Source: Rhynchosporium graminicola
Lineage: Eukaryota; Ascomycota; Leotiomycetes; Helotiales; Ploettnerulaceae
Length of the DNA stretch: 64,000 nucleotides
Assembly (NCBI GenBank): GCA_900074885.1
Contig: FJUW01000009.1
Coordinates: 62,001-126,000 of the forward strand
Direction: 5' to 3'
Shown: positions 1 through 10,286 of the stretch, in pieces
How the letters are laid out: the number at the start of each line of letters is the position of its first letter
Position numbering within the stretch: position 1 is the first letter of the stretch
The notes under the pieces: model-generated
Seen by the model: the letters and a program-made list of their open reading frames with translations, nothing else
Told to the model about the DNA's origin: nothing
Databases searched by the model: none
Made by a program: the position numbers and the translations under genes

Positions 1-15
1 ATAATAAACTATAGA

Positions 16-62
16 AGAGGAAGAGGAGAAGGAGGAGAAGGAGGAGGAGGAGGAGGAGGAGT
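16..62. repeat. Purine-rich (GGA)n simple repeat
   Basis: An imperfect GGA/GAA microsatellite at the left edge of the window, downstream of the transposase relic. A similar GGA run occurs at 43971-44004. Confidence 0.85.
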
Positions 63-109
63 AGAGAGCAAATTTCTAGTAATTATAGCTATTTATATGC
101 CTTCTTCTT

Positions 110-980
110 CTTCTTCTTCTTTAAGACCTTAGTACTTATAATAGCGAAAATATACTCTTGCTCTACGTTGAGCTTTAGCTCTAATTCTAACTATACGTAT
201 AGCTAGTATTAAGAAGCTTTCAAACTCCTCCTAGGTATACTATTTCTACTTCTAATTTCTTCTAATCTATACCTTTAGATCTGCGAAACTCTCTTTAATT
301 AGGTTGAAAAAGAGGTAATATAATAGGAGATATTTAAGCTGAAGACCGAAGGTAGCGCATAAGATAGCGACTTTAGGAGCTCTATAGATAGAGGCGTTAT
401 CTATAATAATAACTCTGATTCTAAGCTTAATATACTCCGATAAGATACTCTTTTCAAGCTATTCAGTGAAGATCTCTATAGTAATAGAGCCTTAGAAGAT
501 TAGAGGCTGATAATACCCCCTTATAGAGTATACCGGTAATATTAACTACCTTATCGACCTTTTTAGAACTCTCGATACCTCTGCTAGAGCTCCTCTTAGA
601 GCCTAACCTCTCCTTCTTTCTGCTATACGTTTATTATAAGCAGATTTATCGATAAAGTAAAAGTAGTGAGAATTCCAGAATATTATCTTACGCCTCTAAG
701 TAGCGATTAATTCGTCATTTCGTTAGGCCGCAGATATTAAGAGTACTTTCTTAGTATATTTAATTCGTTTAAGAGCTTTAGAGACTTAATTAATCGATAT
801 ATCGATATCGTAAGCTTCGTAAAGGTAAGTAGTAATCTCATCTAAGTATAGATCTAGATCTCTCTCTAATAGAGCTATAATATATAGCTCTATATTATTA
901 GTTATTGCTAGCTGAGGACCTCTCCGGTGTCGAGTTAGAGCCTTATCTTATTAGATTCAACGATTACGCTAGTAAATTAT
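110..980 (-). pseudogene. RIP-degraded Tc1/mariner (IS630-like) transposase relic
   Basis: Reading the minus strand through many TAA/TAG stops gives the order of a DDE transposase of the IS630/Tc1/mariner superfamily. A helix-turn-helix-like segment lies near 800-860 and an FID-(E to K)-SAYNKR stretch near 625-660, corresponding to the first catalytic Asp. A DNASIYRAP stretch lies near 390-410 (second Asp). A degraded form of the family motif YSPDFNPIEESF lies near 285-325 (third acidic residue), followed by an arginine-rich tail that stops near 130. Most changes from a plausible ancestor look like C-to-T or G-to-A, as RIP leaves. The N-terminal part may continue beyond the LTR element at 986-2344. 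It is non-functional. The family assignment comes from motifs read by eye. Confidence 0.7.
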
Positions 981-985
981 CTTAT

Positions 986-1187
986 TATAACGACATAAGA
1001 CTCAAGGCGGTATACAAGCAAGAATAAATAAGTAGGGAGGCTAAGAGCGATCTTATATAGTCTAGTACGAAAGAAATAGAAAGATATAGAGCTCTAAAGG
1101 AGTCTGCACCTTCTATATATATAAGGAGGGTATGCCTAAGGCACCGATACTAGCCTATATCTGCCACGTATACTATGCGCTATCATA
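986..1187 (-). repeat. 3' LTR of the short LTR element
   Basis: This 202-bp repeat begins TATGATAGCGC on the minus strand and ends GTCTTATGTCGTTATA. It differs from its partner at 2143-2344 mainly by transitions. Its distal 60-70 bp match the distal part of the 267-bp LTRs at 24462 and 31970. Confidence 0.8.
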
Positions 1188-2142
1188 TTACCCCCTTCCA
1201 AGATAAAGGCTCGCCCTCGAGCCTTAAAGAATCGAAGTAACTAAGGAAACAAAATAAGTATAAAACGCAGTTAAATATCAAGATAACCTTCTAAATTTCT
1301 ATTAAACTGAAACCGTAGATACTAATTCAGTACCGAGATTATCTCTTCTGCAGAGGGAAACGTAATCTCCGGTAATATTACTACGATTAGAGCGAAATTA
1401 CGATTCTAAAGTAGATTCCTAGATAGAGTTTATTAGTAATTATAATACCGAGTTTTACTAAATAAGCGAGGCTAAGTAAGTGATTAAAACACTTAAAGGT
1501 TACGAAAGAAATAAAAGTCTAAATCGAATTCTAAAGAAGCTAAAAGATTAAGGAGAGTTAGATATCTTCGTTAAGTAGATATAAAGAGTATTAAATTAAA
1601 AGTTCTAGTAAAAGGAAGTCGATTCTGCTAAGAGGAGCTAAATTATACTGGGGTATAGAGATTATAAGTCGAATTCTGATAATTTCCGCTAAGGTAATAA
1701 GCTACTTCGTCTTAGCCTAAAAGTAAGGTTTTTCGCTATTAGAGTTACTTTCGGAAGATTAAAGTTAAGTAAAAGGATAATAAATATTAGGGCTTATAAG
1801 GAAGTTTCTACCTAAAATTCGTTTACTATTTTACTTCGTACGTATAAAAGAATAAGTTTCGAAGTATCTGAGAGTAACTTCGTAGTAATACTAGTACTTC
1901 TAAGGCTGAATTATATTCAAATTCCTAGCTATCCGAGAGATCTCTAGAATCTCGACTCTTTTAAAAACCTAACTATCGAATTCGTAATTAATAGTACTAA
2001 CTATTTCCGTATAATTCCGAAAATCTAAGGTAAGTAGAGATAACTTAGCGAAGAGCTCCCTAGTAGTTATATATACGAATCGAGTTTTCTAAGTAAGATA
2101 TTATTTAATACTATCCCTAGTAGTCTTAATCTTTCTGTTTAA

Positions 2143-2344
2143 TATAATAATATAAGACTTAAAGTAGTATATAAGTAAGAATAAATAAGTAAGAAAGCTA
2201 AGAGCGATCTTATATAGTCTAGTACAAAGGAAACAGAAAGATATAGAGCTCTAAAGGAGTCTGCACCTTCTATATATATAAGGAGGGTATGCCTAAGGCA
2301 CCGATACTGGCCCGTATCTGCCACGTATACTATGCGCTGTCATA
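2143..2344 (-). repeat. 5' LTR of the short LTR element
   Basis: Partner of 986-1187, same length and orientation. It begins TATGACAGCGC on the minus strand. It abuts the CTTAT target duplication on the outside and a primer-binding-like segment on the inside. Confidence 0.8.
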
Positions 2345-2349
2345 CTTAT

Positions 2350-2600
2350 ATATTATTCTATACTCTTTTACTAAGGCGCGTAGGTTAAGATTCTCTCCTG
2401 AACGTAGTACTTGATCGATTTAGTGTATTTTCTATACTAGCAGATTAGGAGCTATGATATTAACGTTATAGCAGACTTAATATATACTCTATAGATCAAG
2501 AGCTTTAAAAAGAAGTAGTTTAGAAGCAAATCGATATAGTATTTATAGAGCTTCAGTAGTTTCTAGTTCTAATAATTATAGTATATTAATATTTAGTAGG
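2350..2600 (-). other. AT-rich repeat remnant, possibly the displaced N-terminal part of the mariner relic
   Basis: RIP-like AT-rich sequence continues to about 2600 and then changes abruptly to normal composition. The CTTAT duplication implies this stretch was contiguous with sequence left of 981 before the LTR element inserted. It should therefore be the upstream part of the minus-strand transposase gene. I cannot read a domain in it. Confidence 0.45.
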
Positions 2601-4061
2601 GTTCACACTAAAAGGCGGTGTACCGGCGTTATTTACTGAAGAATCACGCTAAACCGAAGAATAGCTTATATGATCAACCGTTCGCGAAATGATCCCCCTG
2701 CCGACTGCTCATGTGCTGCCATTTTAACAACCCTACTGTGTTCTTGAGGTAGGTGCTTCTTTCCACTACAGCACTCGCTACACTACCGTAGAAATCGAGG
2801 TGGGCCTCCTCACTATGTAGACGGGAATCTAGGTAGCCGTACATAACTTCTCTAACCATTCAGCAGACAGACCATGTATATGAACTTCCGATAATTTCCC
2901 ACTTCCCATCACCCTAGGGTTGTAAGTCATTATCATGGGCAAATAAATCAGCAGTCGCAACCTAGCGAAATGTGAAGACCATATCGCTCCATTTAACTCC
3001 AAGGTGCATGCAGGTGCCACACGTCTCGCATTCGCGGAGACGAAGTATTTAGAATTAGAAAGCGCGCACACCATACTCGCGTTCACCTATCCATGGGTTG
3101 CTTAAAATATAAACAAGAGACTCGTCCCTACCCTACTTTGCAATCAATCGCTCATCCCTACGTCGCGATTTCGCAAACTCGTAACCGGCCAGAACACGTC
3201 GTTATTATCTTTTCGTTCTCTATAGCCAGCTAATCATATCCTAGCGCTTTCGTAGGAAAGTGAGATTCTGACTCCGCTTGCTGGGTCACAGACACTTCAG
3301 AGATCCTCTTGACTCTTAAAAATATGTTACTAAAGTCCTTACTTTGTGCTCTAGGGTGTCTCGACTAGCTAGCTAGCTACAGACAGGTGACTCGCCTTGC
3401 AGATCTAAGTATCGTTAATTGGCATATCAGTGTCAAGATCTTCTTTCACTGTGCCCAAACTTGAAGATCTCATCTCGAGTGTTTGGTTCCGCCGAGTTTG
3501 CAGCAGGCAGTGAGAAACTTTTCGCAGACATGATTGACTGACCAACAACAACAAAAAAAATTAAAATTCCTAGCCAAAATTTCCAAGTCTTCGGAACGAC
3601 AGCGATAGCTTGGAGTTTCTGAGCGCTTTCACAGAGAGAACATTCGCTATTGCTGCAAGTGAAACAAGGCTACCTCCATCAGACTGGCTATACTTCACGA
3701 GATACTTTAAGCGATAATCTGGCATCCTAGTGGCGCGCGTCAGTTAGATTTCCACGCTGCTAGCAGGCGCTCAAGATGATTGACGTTGCTGCGACTGACA
3801 ATTGGGCTTTCACCAGGCTGGCGTATATATCCTGAATAGATGCTGAGTACACATGAGAAGCATAGCGCTGTTCAGGGAACTATGAGCTTCGGCAGAACTT
3901 GCACTTAAGTAGGCTGGCCAGTGATGGAATCGCTCGTCGTCCGCTGCACTGATTTCATTATTGTAGTCATTGTAAGCTAAAAATCCTTCAGCGCCCGAGG
4001 TCGAGGCAGCTGAAAGAGAAACACAATACTCGAAAGATTGTGTTACGGCCGGAAGATCCTG
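2601..4061. other. Intergenic, no gene recognised
   Basis: Normal base composition with only short frames that carry no recognisable motif. The interval separates the repeat block from the broken AIM9-like gene. I see no convincing gene or RNA. Confidence 0.5.
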
Positions 4062-5943
4062 TCATAAATCAAGTGGCCAGATCTCCCTCAGATCTCTTTC
4101 GTCCTTTACGGGCTCATCGTCTTGGGGACTCTCGTTGTCTAATGTAGCTTGTAACATTCCGTTGAATAGCTCCCTGTGGGCCAACTCCGTCGCTTCCCAG
4201 TTCTCCAGCGGAACCCATCCATCGGATGCTGTATCAAGCAAGCTCGCAAGACTGTTCTTCAGGTCATGTGCCGCCTCAAATTTTCTGAATTCCTTCTGAT
4301 GGCTCGCCAATTCTTCGGGCGTGGGGGTTGGAAATGGACACGAGCCCTCAAGACCCAGCTCCTTCCAGAGCAACGAAGTTTCGATCAGCTCGTGACGAAA
4401 AGCCACGAGACCATCTTCCACGTCCTGTAGCAATAGCGAAAGGGCCGGAGCAGGGAATCATTTACCAACCTAGGTCCAGACAATTTCAGAACCAGAAATT
4501 GAGTGCAAACATCGAATGCCTTCGCGCATAGCTCACTGTTAGGCTCAAGCTGATTCGCGATTGAGGGATGAGCAACAGGGCTTGCAAAGTCTGGTACCGA
4601 GTCTGCATACCAAAACGCTGGCTCAATACTAGACGATTGCCAATCGATGATACCTGTAATGACAGTAGGGTCGTCGTCTGAAACAAATATGTTTCTTTTA
4701 TGCAGATCAGGGTGGAGCAAGGTTGGTACGGCCGCGTCCTGGATCCGACGGTCTTCAGACATTTTTCTATAGTAACTCGACCAGATTTCAGGAGGCGAAG
4801 GTGCGCTTCAACAGATCCGTGGTAGCGCGGTCGATCATGAGGAACAGGATCGTCCTTTGGGATTCTCGAAATACCGGTATCGATGAGACCGTCACAGTAT
4901 GTGGTAAGATCGCGCCCTGACATAGTACATAAGTATTGTTTTTGTGCCAAAGTGACTTGCCTCGAAAACTCACACGGTCCCTGGTTGGGCATTGTATTGT
5001 GATAGTATCTAGGTTCGCAGGCGTTGCAGTCCCAATAGATAGCTCCACAATGAGGCCCGATGCAGAATCTCTTGTCCAAAGTCTGCTTTGAATCAGCGCC
5101 AAGCGGGGCATCAGCAAAATACAAGCTCCCGTAAGCTGGAAATTTGATATCAACCATTTCTTTAACCTTCTGATATATAGCATCTATACATCTGACTTGC
5201 TGGTCCCCACCCACAGTTGGCCATTTATGGTGTAACTGAACACCGGCAGCGTGTTCCATGATAATATATTCGCTACCGATAGCGTTCGAAGCATCGTCGC
5301 TCCAGCCAACGATTTCCGGTATAGGGATACTGGTATTAGTTTGTACTGGGACGTACATGGTGATTAGCAGCTGCCTTGTACATCATCTATTGCTTATATT
5401 TTAAACTCACGATAATCAATAGTGGCGGCCTCGGAATTGGTAGTCAGCCTAGGCGGCCCTGCTATCACGAAGGGTAACCTCGCCACGACACGTATTGCAT
5501 TATCGGTGGTGGAAATAAAGACCCGGTTAAACCCTCATTCTTTCTCGTCGCAAGTCGTGATGGAGGTAGCTCCAGGACAAAGCTCGACTACCCTCTTACA
5601 CAGTGCTTCGAAGTCAAAGATTATGTAGCGCGCGTCACGCTCTAACTTATCGCGACGAAGCCATCGCCCGCTTGTATAGGCGTGAGGGTCAAAGCCTGTA
5701 TATGTATTAGTGCCACTGATGTGATGAAGGGAAACGGGGATGTGAACGGTGGTGATCACGAGTTGCTGCAATCGAGCCTATTTTACGCTCTGTAGAATAG
5801 ACTTGTACGTAATGGGCAGACGGTTCATGGAGCTTCCGCAGATGTGAGTTGGGAGAGGAGACTTTGACTGCAGAAAATGTGCCCAAGAGCGCAAGCTGCT
5901 TCCTGGCTCCAATCCGCAGAGATCCTGATATTGCCCAACTCAT
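4062..5943 (-). pseudogene. AIM9-like APH-fold (phosphotransferase family) protein, pseudogene
   Basis: Several minus-strand frames together form one APH-family protein of the fungal 'altered inheritance of mitochondria 9' type. An arginine-rich mitochondrial-type leader starts near 5943. It is followed by the conserved GFDPHAYTSGRW stretch, a catalytic-loop region HPDLHKRN (Brenner-type HxDxxxxN) and a GIIDW metal-binding motif near 4640-4710, and a C-terminus ending REIWPLDL at 4062. A normal 57-bp intron (4917-4973) and another near 5350-5410 remain. The frame is broken at least three times: near 5735, 4775 and 4410. There is also an in-frame TGA just after CDEKE near 5532-5534. Family members are continuous across these points. 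The gene is therefore dead unless the assembly is faulty. High similarity elsewhere suggests recent loss. Confidence 0.8.
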
Positions 5944-6394
5944 AAAGTTGTCTTTTCTTGGAGTTAGGGAGAGGAAACGAGGACTTTGATCAAGATTATT
6001 CAGGTGGTTGTTTGCAGAAGAGTGAAGTTGGATGGACATTAAAGGCTCGGACCTACTTGAATAATGCATCTGCTGCAGTACGCCCTCGATGGTGACTTTA
6101 GCATGACTGGGTTCGATGGAACGACATACAGAATCACGGGATAATTTCATAAAGATTAGGAGCGGAGGAAGTCACATAAGACAGTATCGCTGGGCAATCT
6201 AAAATCATCTTGTTGGACTTCACGGAAAGGCGATATGGAGCGGCCATAAAACATATCCTGATAAATAAATTTCTGCAGTAGTCGAAACTTCACATCTTGG
6301 TTGACTACCTACGCTTGTCTCTTCGCCACGAGTTACAATTACAGTCAGAAAATGATGCAGGGAGGTCGGAGGTTGATGGATCACCAGATGTAAA

Positions 6395-6518
6395 GGTGCA
6401 GACCCCTTTGAGGGTTCCATATCTTTCTGTTTCCTTCGTGCTAGTGCCTATAAGATCGCTCTTAGCCTCCCTGCTTGTTGCATCACTACTTGTATGCTGC
6501 CTCGAGTCTTGTGTCGTC
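6395..6518 (+). repeat. LTR fragment of the Gypsy-related family, not RIP-mutated
   Basis: About 124 bp match the distal part of the 202-bp LTRs, from GGTGCAGAC through the U5-like end GAGTCTTGTGTCGT. Unlike the copies in the AT-rich blocks, it keeps many CpA and TpG dinucleotides. No partner LTR or target duplication is visible. It looks like a truncated leftover too short to have been a RIP target. Confidence 0.65.
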
Positions 6519-6709
6519 TCAAGTTTACTTTGAAATAAGTAACTGTTTTTTACTACAGTCGCTGCCCAGTGACTTTTCGAGCCTCATTTAAGTAGCAGCG
6601 CTAAAGCTACCCAGTCACTGGCGTACAATGGCCGAGACTGCCTTAGTCAGCTTCAATAGCCACCTTCAATGATCTCCTACAACACCGAGAGAACCCTACC
6701 CAACTTTGT

Positions 6710-7507
6710 ATGGCAATTCCACTATCAATTATGATACGTACACATACGCCACTACTCGAGACCCAGCAAATCACAGGAGATATACGACACGCCAAGGGTT
6801 GTTTCCTAAACAGTGGTGCTTCTGGGATTTTGGAGATCTTGCCCTCTGGCGACGTAATCAAGTCGCCCTGGCCTGGTCAAAATGGAGTGGAAAGTCGTAA
6901 AGAACTTTCAACCGAGAACAAGATATACTGCAAGTTAGGCCCGCACTCTCGACTCGTTAGAACCATTGATTGGAACTCTTACGACTGTTCTCTTACAATG
7001 GAATACATGCCGCAGGGCGACCTACAATCCTTTCTCCTCAAAAACCCTACCGTCACAGAAACACAACGACTCCGCTGGGCCAAAGAAGCAGCCGAGGGCC
7101 TTCAACTCCTACACGACGCAGATGTCCTGCACTGCGATGTCAATCCGAAGAATTTCTTGCTTGATACAAACCTGGGTCTTAAAATTGCAGATTTTGGTGG
7201 CTCATCTCTGGAAGGCTCCAAGCCGGCAGCTTGCAGTGGACAACGATTCTCGATACCTGACAAAGATTGGCTAGATCCACCAACAGTGCAAGATGATCTG
7301 TTTGCTCTTGGCACTACGATCTACTTCATCATGACTGGCCAGCTCCCCTTCCCAGAGCTTCGCGAGGATAAGGTCGAGGAGAACTACAGAAATCGCAGGT
7401 TTCCTGATATCTCGGAAATAACCTGTGGACGGCTCATCGAAGAGTGCTGGAAATTGCAGATTACCTCTGCGCAACATATTTACACCTCCCTACAAAGCAT
7501 GACTTAG
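6710..7507 (+). CDS. Small protein kinase-like protein
   Basis: A single exon of 265 residues with the essential parts of a protein kinase domain. A glycine-containing first strand (GASG, about 36-39) precedes an ATP-binding lysine in VIKSPWPG (K51). A candidate alpha-C glutamate is E69 in ELSTENKIY, and the hinge is MEYMPQGDL. The catalytic loop is HCDVNPKN (D143, N148; HCD instead of HRD), and the metal-binding DFG is DFGGSS (D161). A C-lobe region PTVQDDLFALGTTIYFIMTG follows. The canonical APE motif is not obvious. This resembles a fungal-expanded family of short kinases. The substrate is unknown. I chose the first methionine of the open frame; an ATG at 6629 is out of frame and closes quickly, so a short 5' exon cannot be excluded. 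Confidence 0.75.
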   Translation: MAIPLSIMIRTHTPLLETQQITGDIRHAKGCFLNSGASGILEILPSGDVIKSPWPGQNGVESRKELSTENKIYCKLGPHSRLVRTIDWNSYDCSLTMEYMPQGDLQSFLLKNPTVTETQRLRWAKEAAEGLQLLHDADVLHCDVNPKNFLLDTNLGLKIADFGGSSLEGSKPAACSGQRFSIPDKDWLDPPTVQDDLFALGTTIYFIMTGQLPFPELREDKVEENYRNRRFPDISEITCGRLIEECWKLQITSAQHIYTSLQSMT

Positions 7508-8126
7508 GATGAAATTCCAGGTTGCCCAATTATAATCAGTTATGTTGTCCTTAATCAGCTCCTGCTTCTGAGCATCACCACAGCTAACTAACCATGTGCC
7601 ATCTCTGGGTGCAATGACGTCTATAGGTACTTGGTATCATTGACGTTTGTTTGGCACATTACTTTCCTTGTTCTGATCAACTATCTCCAGTTAGGTAATG
7701 CCATACATCTGCTTTGACTTCTAGAAACAGAGTCTAAGCGAACCAGGAATAATGTTGAACTTTCTATGGAGTTCAATATTCAAGTATTTTAATCACTTTG
7801 CAAATACCCCTTTTCTTGACGCCTACCTAGCCAATAATATCAAGTAGCTCTTCCAAACGGATACTCATTCATTGAATACCTATTTTCGTGCGATCTTCAT
7901 CCGCGCAGTAATCGGGCCATGTTTTAGCAGCTAGTGTCAAGGACGACAATAAATTCGCAGCATGCTACGAAAGTTACCTAAAATTCTTCAGCCTCGATAT
8001 AAAATAATCATCTAAATGATTCCATACACACAGGGGTATCGTTTATTCGCCAAAACTATCAATATGCTCGCTCGACACTGTTCCTTCTCGGCATCCCAGC
8101 TACCATCTATCTATCTTACAACCTAT
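7508..8126. other. Intergenic between the convergent kinase and secreted-protein genes
   Basis: It holds the 3' ends of two converging genes. No further coding frame or RNA is recognisable. Confidence 0.6.
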
Positions 8127-8811
8127 CTACAATGCGACAACCAAGCTAATAAATCCTACCACCCCAGCAACAGCAATCAGTCCTGCCCTTCCTAACCCCG
8201 TTTCTCTAGATGCAGCTCCCTTCTTGCCTGGACCATTCGCCGATCCCTTTGCTCCTCCATCTCCCGTCCCACCCGTCGTCCCCGTCCCCGAGCCTTTCCC
8301 CGTCTCAGTACTCTTCGCCGGCTCCACCGTCAACGGCGTTGCAAAGCCATTCTTGCTCAGAATGCTGGCTTCGACTGAATACACACTACTAAAGAACGGG
8401 CGGACAGGGCCCGGGATACCGTTCAAATAATCGCTTGCTAAAGTCTCTCTGTTTGCGAAAACGGACGAAATGGATGCTTCAAAGACAGAGAGGGAAGCTG
8501 ATGCGGTGGCGTTGATAGCGAGGTAGGAGAAGGCTGAGGAGAAGGGCGCCGCGGTCGCGAGGCCGGCGAGGTAAGATGATAGTTGGGCGGAGACGGTTGC
8601 CTGGGAGGGTGGGATGGTGCGGGAGGAGGGTACGGCTCTGAATGGAAGCGTTAGTTAAGTGTTAGATGTTGGGATGCTAGGTGGAAGATTTGGGTTAGAT
8701 ACAGGTCGATTATTGAAATGTGACTTACGTTGGTATCTCTAGCTCATAGGATGTCAACGCTGCTGTGAGGGACAGTAGTCCAGGGAGAAAGAAGAGAGCG
8801 TTGAGCATCAT
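8127..8811 (-). CDS. Small secreted, probably GPI-anchored or surface protein
   Basis: Two exons (8811-8729 and 8637-8127) with a 91-bp GTAAGT...CAG intron give a protein of about 197 residues. It starts MMLNALFFLPGLLSLTAALT, a clear signal peptide. An alanine/serine-rich middle contains one Asn-Ala-Thr sequon. A glycine/threonine-rich linker (about 140-170) leads to a C-terminal hydrophobic segment AGLIAVAGVVGFISLVVAL that ends the protein. This layout is typical of fungal GPI-anchored cell-wall proteins; the anchor is inferred. No catalytic domain is recognised. It converges with the kinase gene. Confidence 0.75.
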
Positions 8812-10286
8812 AGCGAAGAGCACTTCTGAGACGAGAGCGTAAGGTACGGTTTCTGGATTGTCCTCAACTCCGCGATGTCTCATTCACATTGGAGGACCAA
8901 GAGACCCATTTCACGACGTTCGATAGTATCTTAGTAACGGCTGGAATGGAGGAGAAACTCCATAGCACAACAGGAGTTAAATCGCCACTCCCTGCCATAG
9001 AAAATGCTAAGATCCCAAGTCTAAGCAGTGTTCAAGCAGTGGAGCTCAAATCCATGCGTATGCCAATCGGTATCCCATCGAGATCCATGGGCGCGGAGAT
9101 TACCATGCAGGCAGTAATCAACAAACTTGCTGCTGTGTAATTTACAAACAATCTTAAACCGGGAACTGTAATTGTTAGGCGAAACCATGAGAGATGGGGG
9201 GGGGNNNNNNNNNNNNNNNNNNNNNNNNNNNNNNNNNNNNNNNNNNNNNNNNNCCAAGTTGTTCTGACAGCGGACCTAGATGCCCCTGTTTCTGTTTCAT
9301 GGGGGAATTCTCCGGGAGCTTTTGTTTCGTCTTCTACGGAGGCCGTAGGCTAGGCTACATGGGGAAGGTGACCACAGTGGATCTCTCTGGTTTGAGTCTT
9401 CGAGAGATGTAGTGGAGGAAAATGATATATGGAGGCCACAGAATATTGTTTCGGAGAGGGGATGATGGACAAGATTGAAAGTCCAGACGTTCAACGCTCC
9501 CACGCGGCCCGAGAGATTCGTCTCGAGCGAAGCGATCTGGAACTTCGTGGAAAGCTCATCAGTTCAGGGCTTTGTAGCCGTCAGCACTTGGGCGACTTCA
9601 AAGTATTACTCCGGCTGATGTCCTGAGAACTGTTGTGAGTTGAATATCGAATGCTATCTTGAATTACCTGACTACTTCCCGTTCGCCAGTAGACACTGCT
9701 CTCTGTCGGAGGAAGGAATAGATGGCTGATTTTGACAAGCGAGAGCGCCAAGTTTCAACATGAATAATATTTATTTCCTCGACGTAAAGATAGAGAAAAC
9801 TTGTGAGATTTCAGCGAGGTACTAAAGAATAGTCAAAGATTTTAGGCAAGTAATTTTCAAGACATCTGACTTCTAAAAAACTGATAAATTACTACATCGA
9901 TAAGAAACACGCTCTATGTCAAAATCGGCCATCTATTCCTCCAACACAGAGACACTGGCTGCTGATGTAGATGTGTACAAGCGAACGTTTAGCGCATGCC
10001 AATTGTTGACATCGAAGAGCAGCAAATTGAGCTCGATCGACCAGACCCAGATTGACTCACGACTTCTCGAGTAGATCGCGTGTGCAACCCTCGAAAAACT
10101 CCGTTGGTTTGTACTGTTTTATATTCTTGATATCTCGTTTCAGATGTCGAATATTGAAGCAAGCTCACATGCCACTTCTCGTTCAGAGTTTACATCATAA
10201 TTTTCCCCTTTCCCAATTCCATCTGAACGCCTAGCAAATAGACCCGGCCATACATGCCATGAACAGTAGTAGGAAACAACGATACT
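8812..10286. other. Intergenic stretch containing an assembly gap
   Basis: Weak frames only, for example 8889-9140 on the plus strand, which encodes 83 residues without any known motif. Sequence is missing at 9205-9253. I see no supported gene. Confidence 0.5.
9205..9253. other. Assembly gap (49 N)
   Basis: Unknown bases directly follow a run of G at 9196-9204. The true gap length may differ from the number of N. Confidence 0.99.

Larger units (their letters stand above)
981..2349 (-). mobile_element. Short non-autonomous LTR element (TRIM/LARD-like), 1.36 kb with 5-bp target duplication
   Basis: Two 202-bp direct repeats (986-1187 and 2143-2344) flank a 955-bp interior. Both outer flanks carry CTTAT (981-985 and 2345-2349), a perfect 5-bp target-site duplication. 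On the minus strand the 5' LTR is 2143-2344. It is followed by a primer-binding-like segment at about 2110-2142 that matches the segment after the 5' LTR of the 24-kb Gypsy element apart from mostly C/T and G/A changes. Before the 3' LTR lies a polypurine tract (minus-strand view of 1191-1199) ending in the same GGGGGTAA junction as the large element. The interior has no readable gag or pol and is RIP-damaged. A segment near the interior start resembles the interior start of the Gypsy element. Confidence 0.8.

Noticed and set aside
8889..9140. Plus-strand open frame of 83 codons next to the assembly gap
   Set aside because: No recognisable motif and no supporting context.
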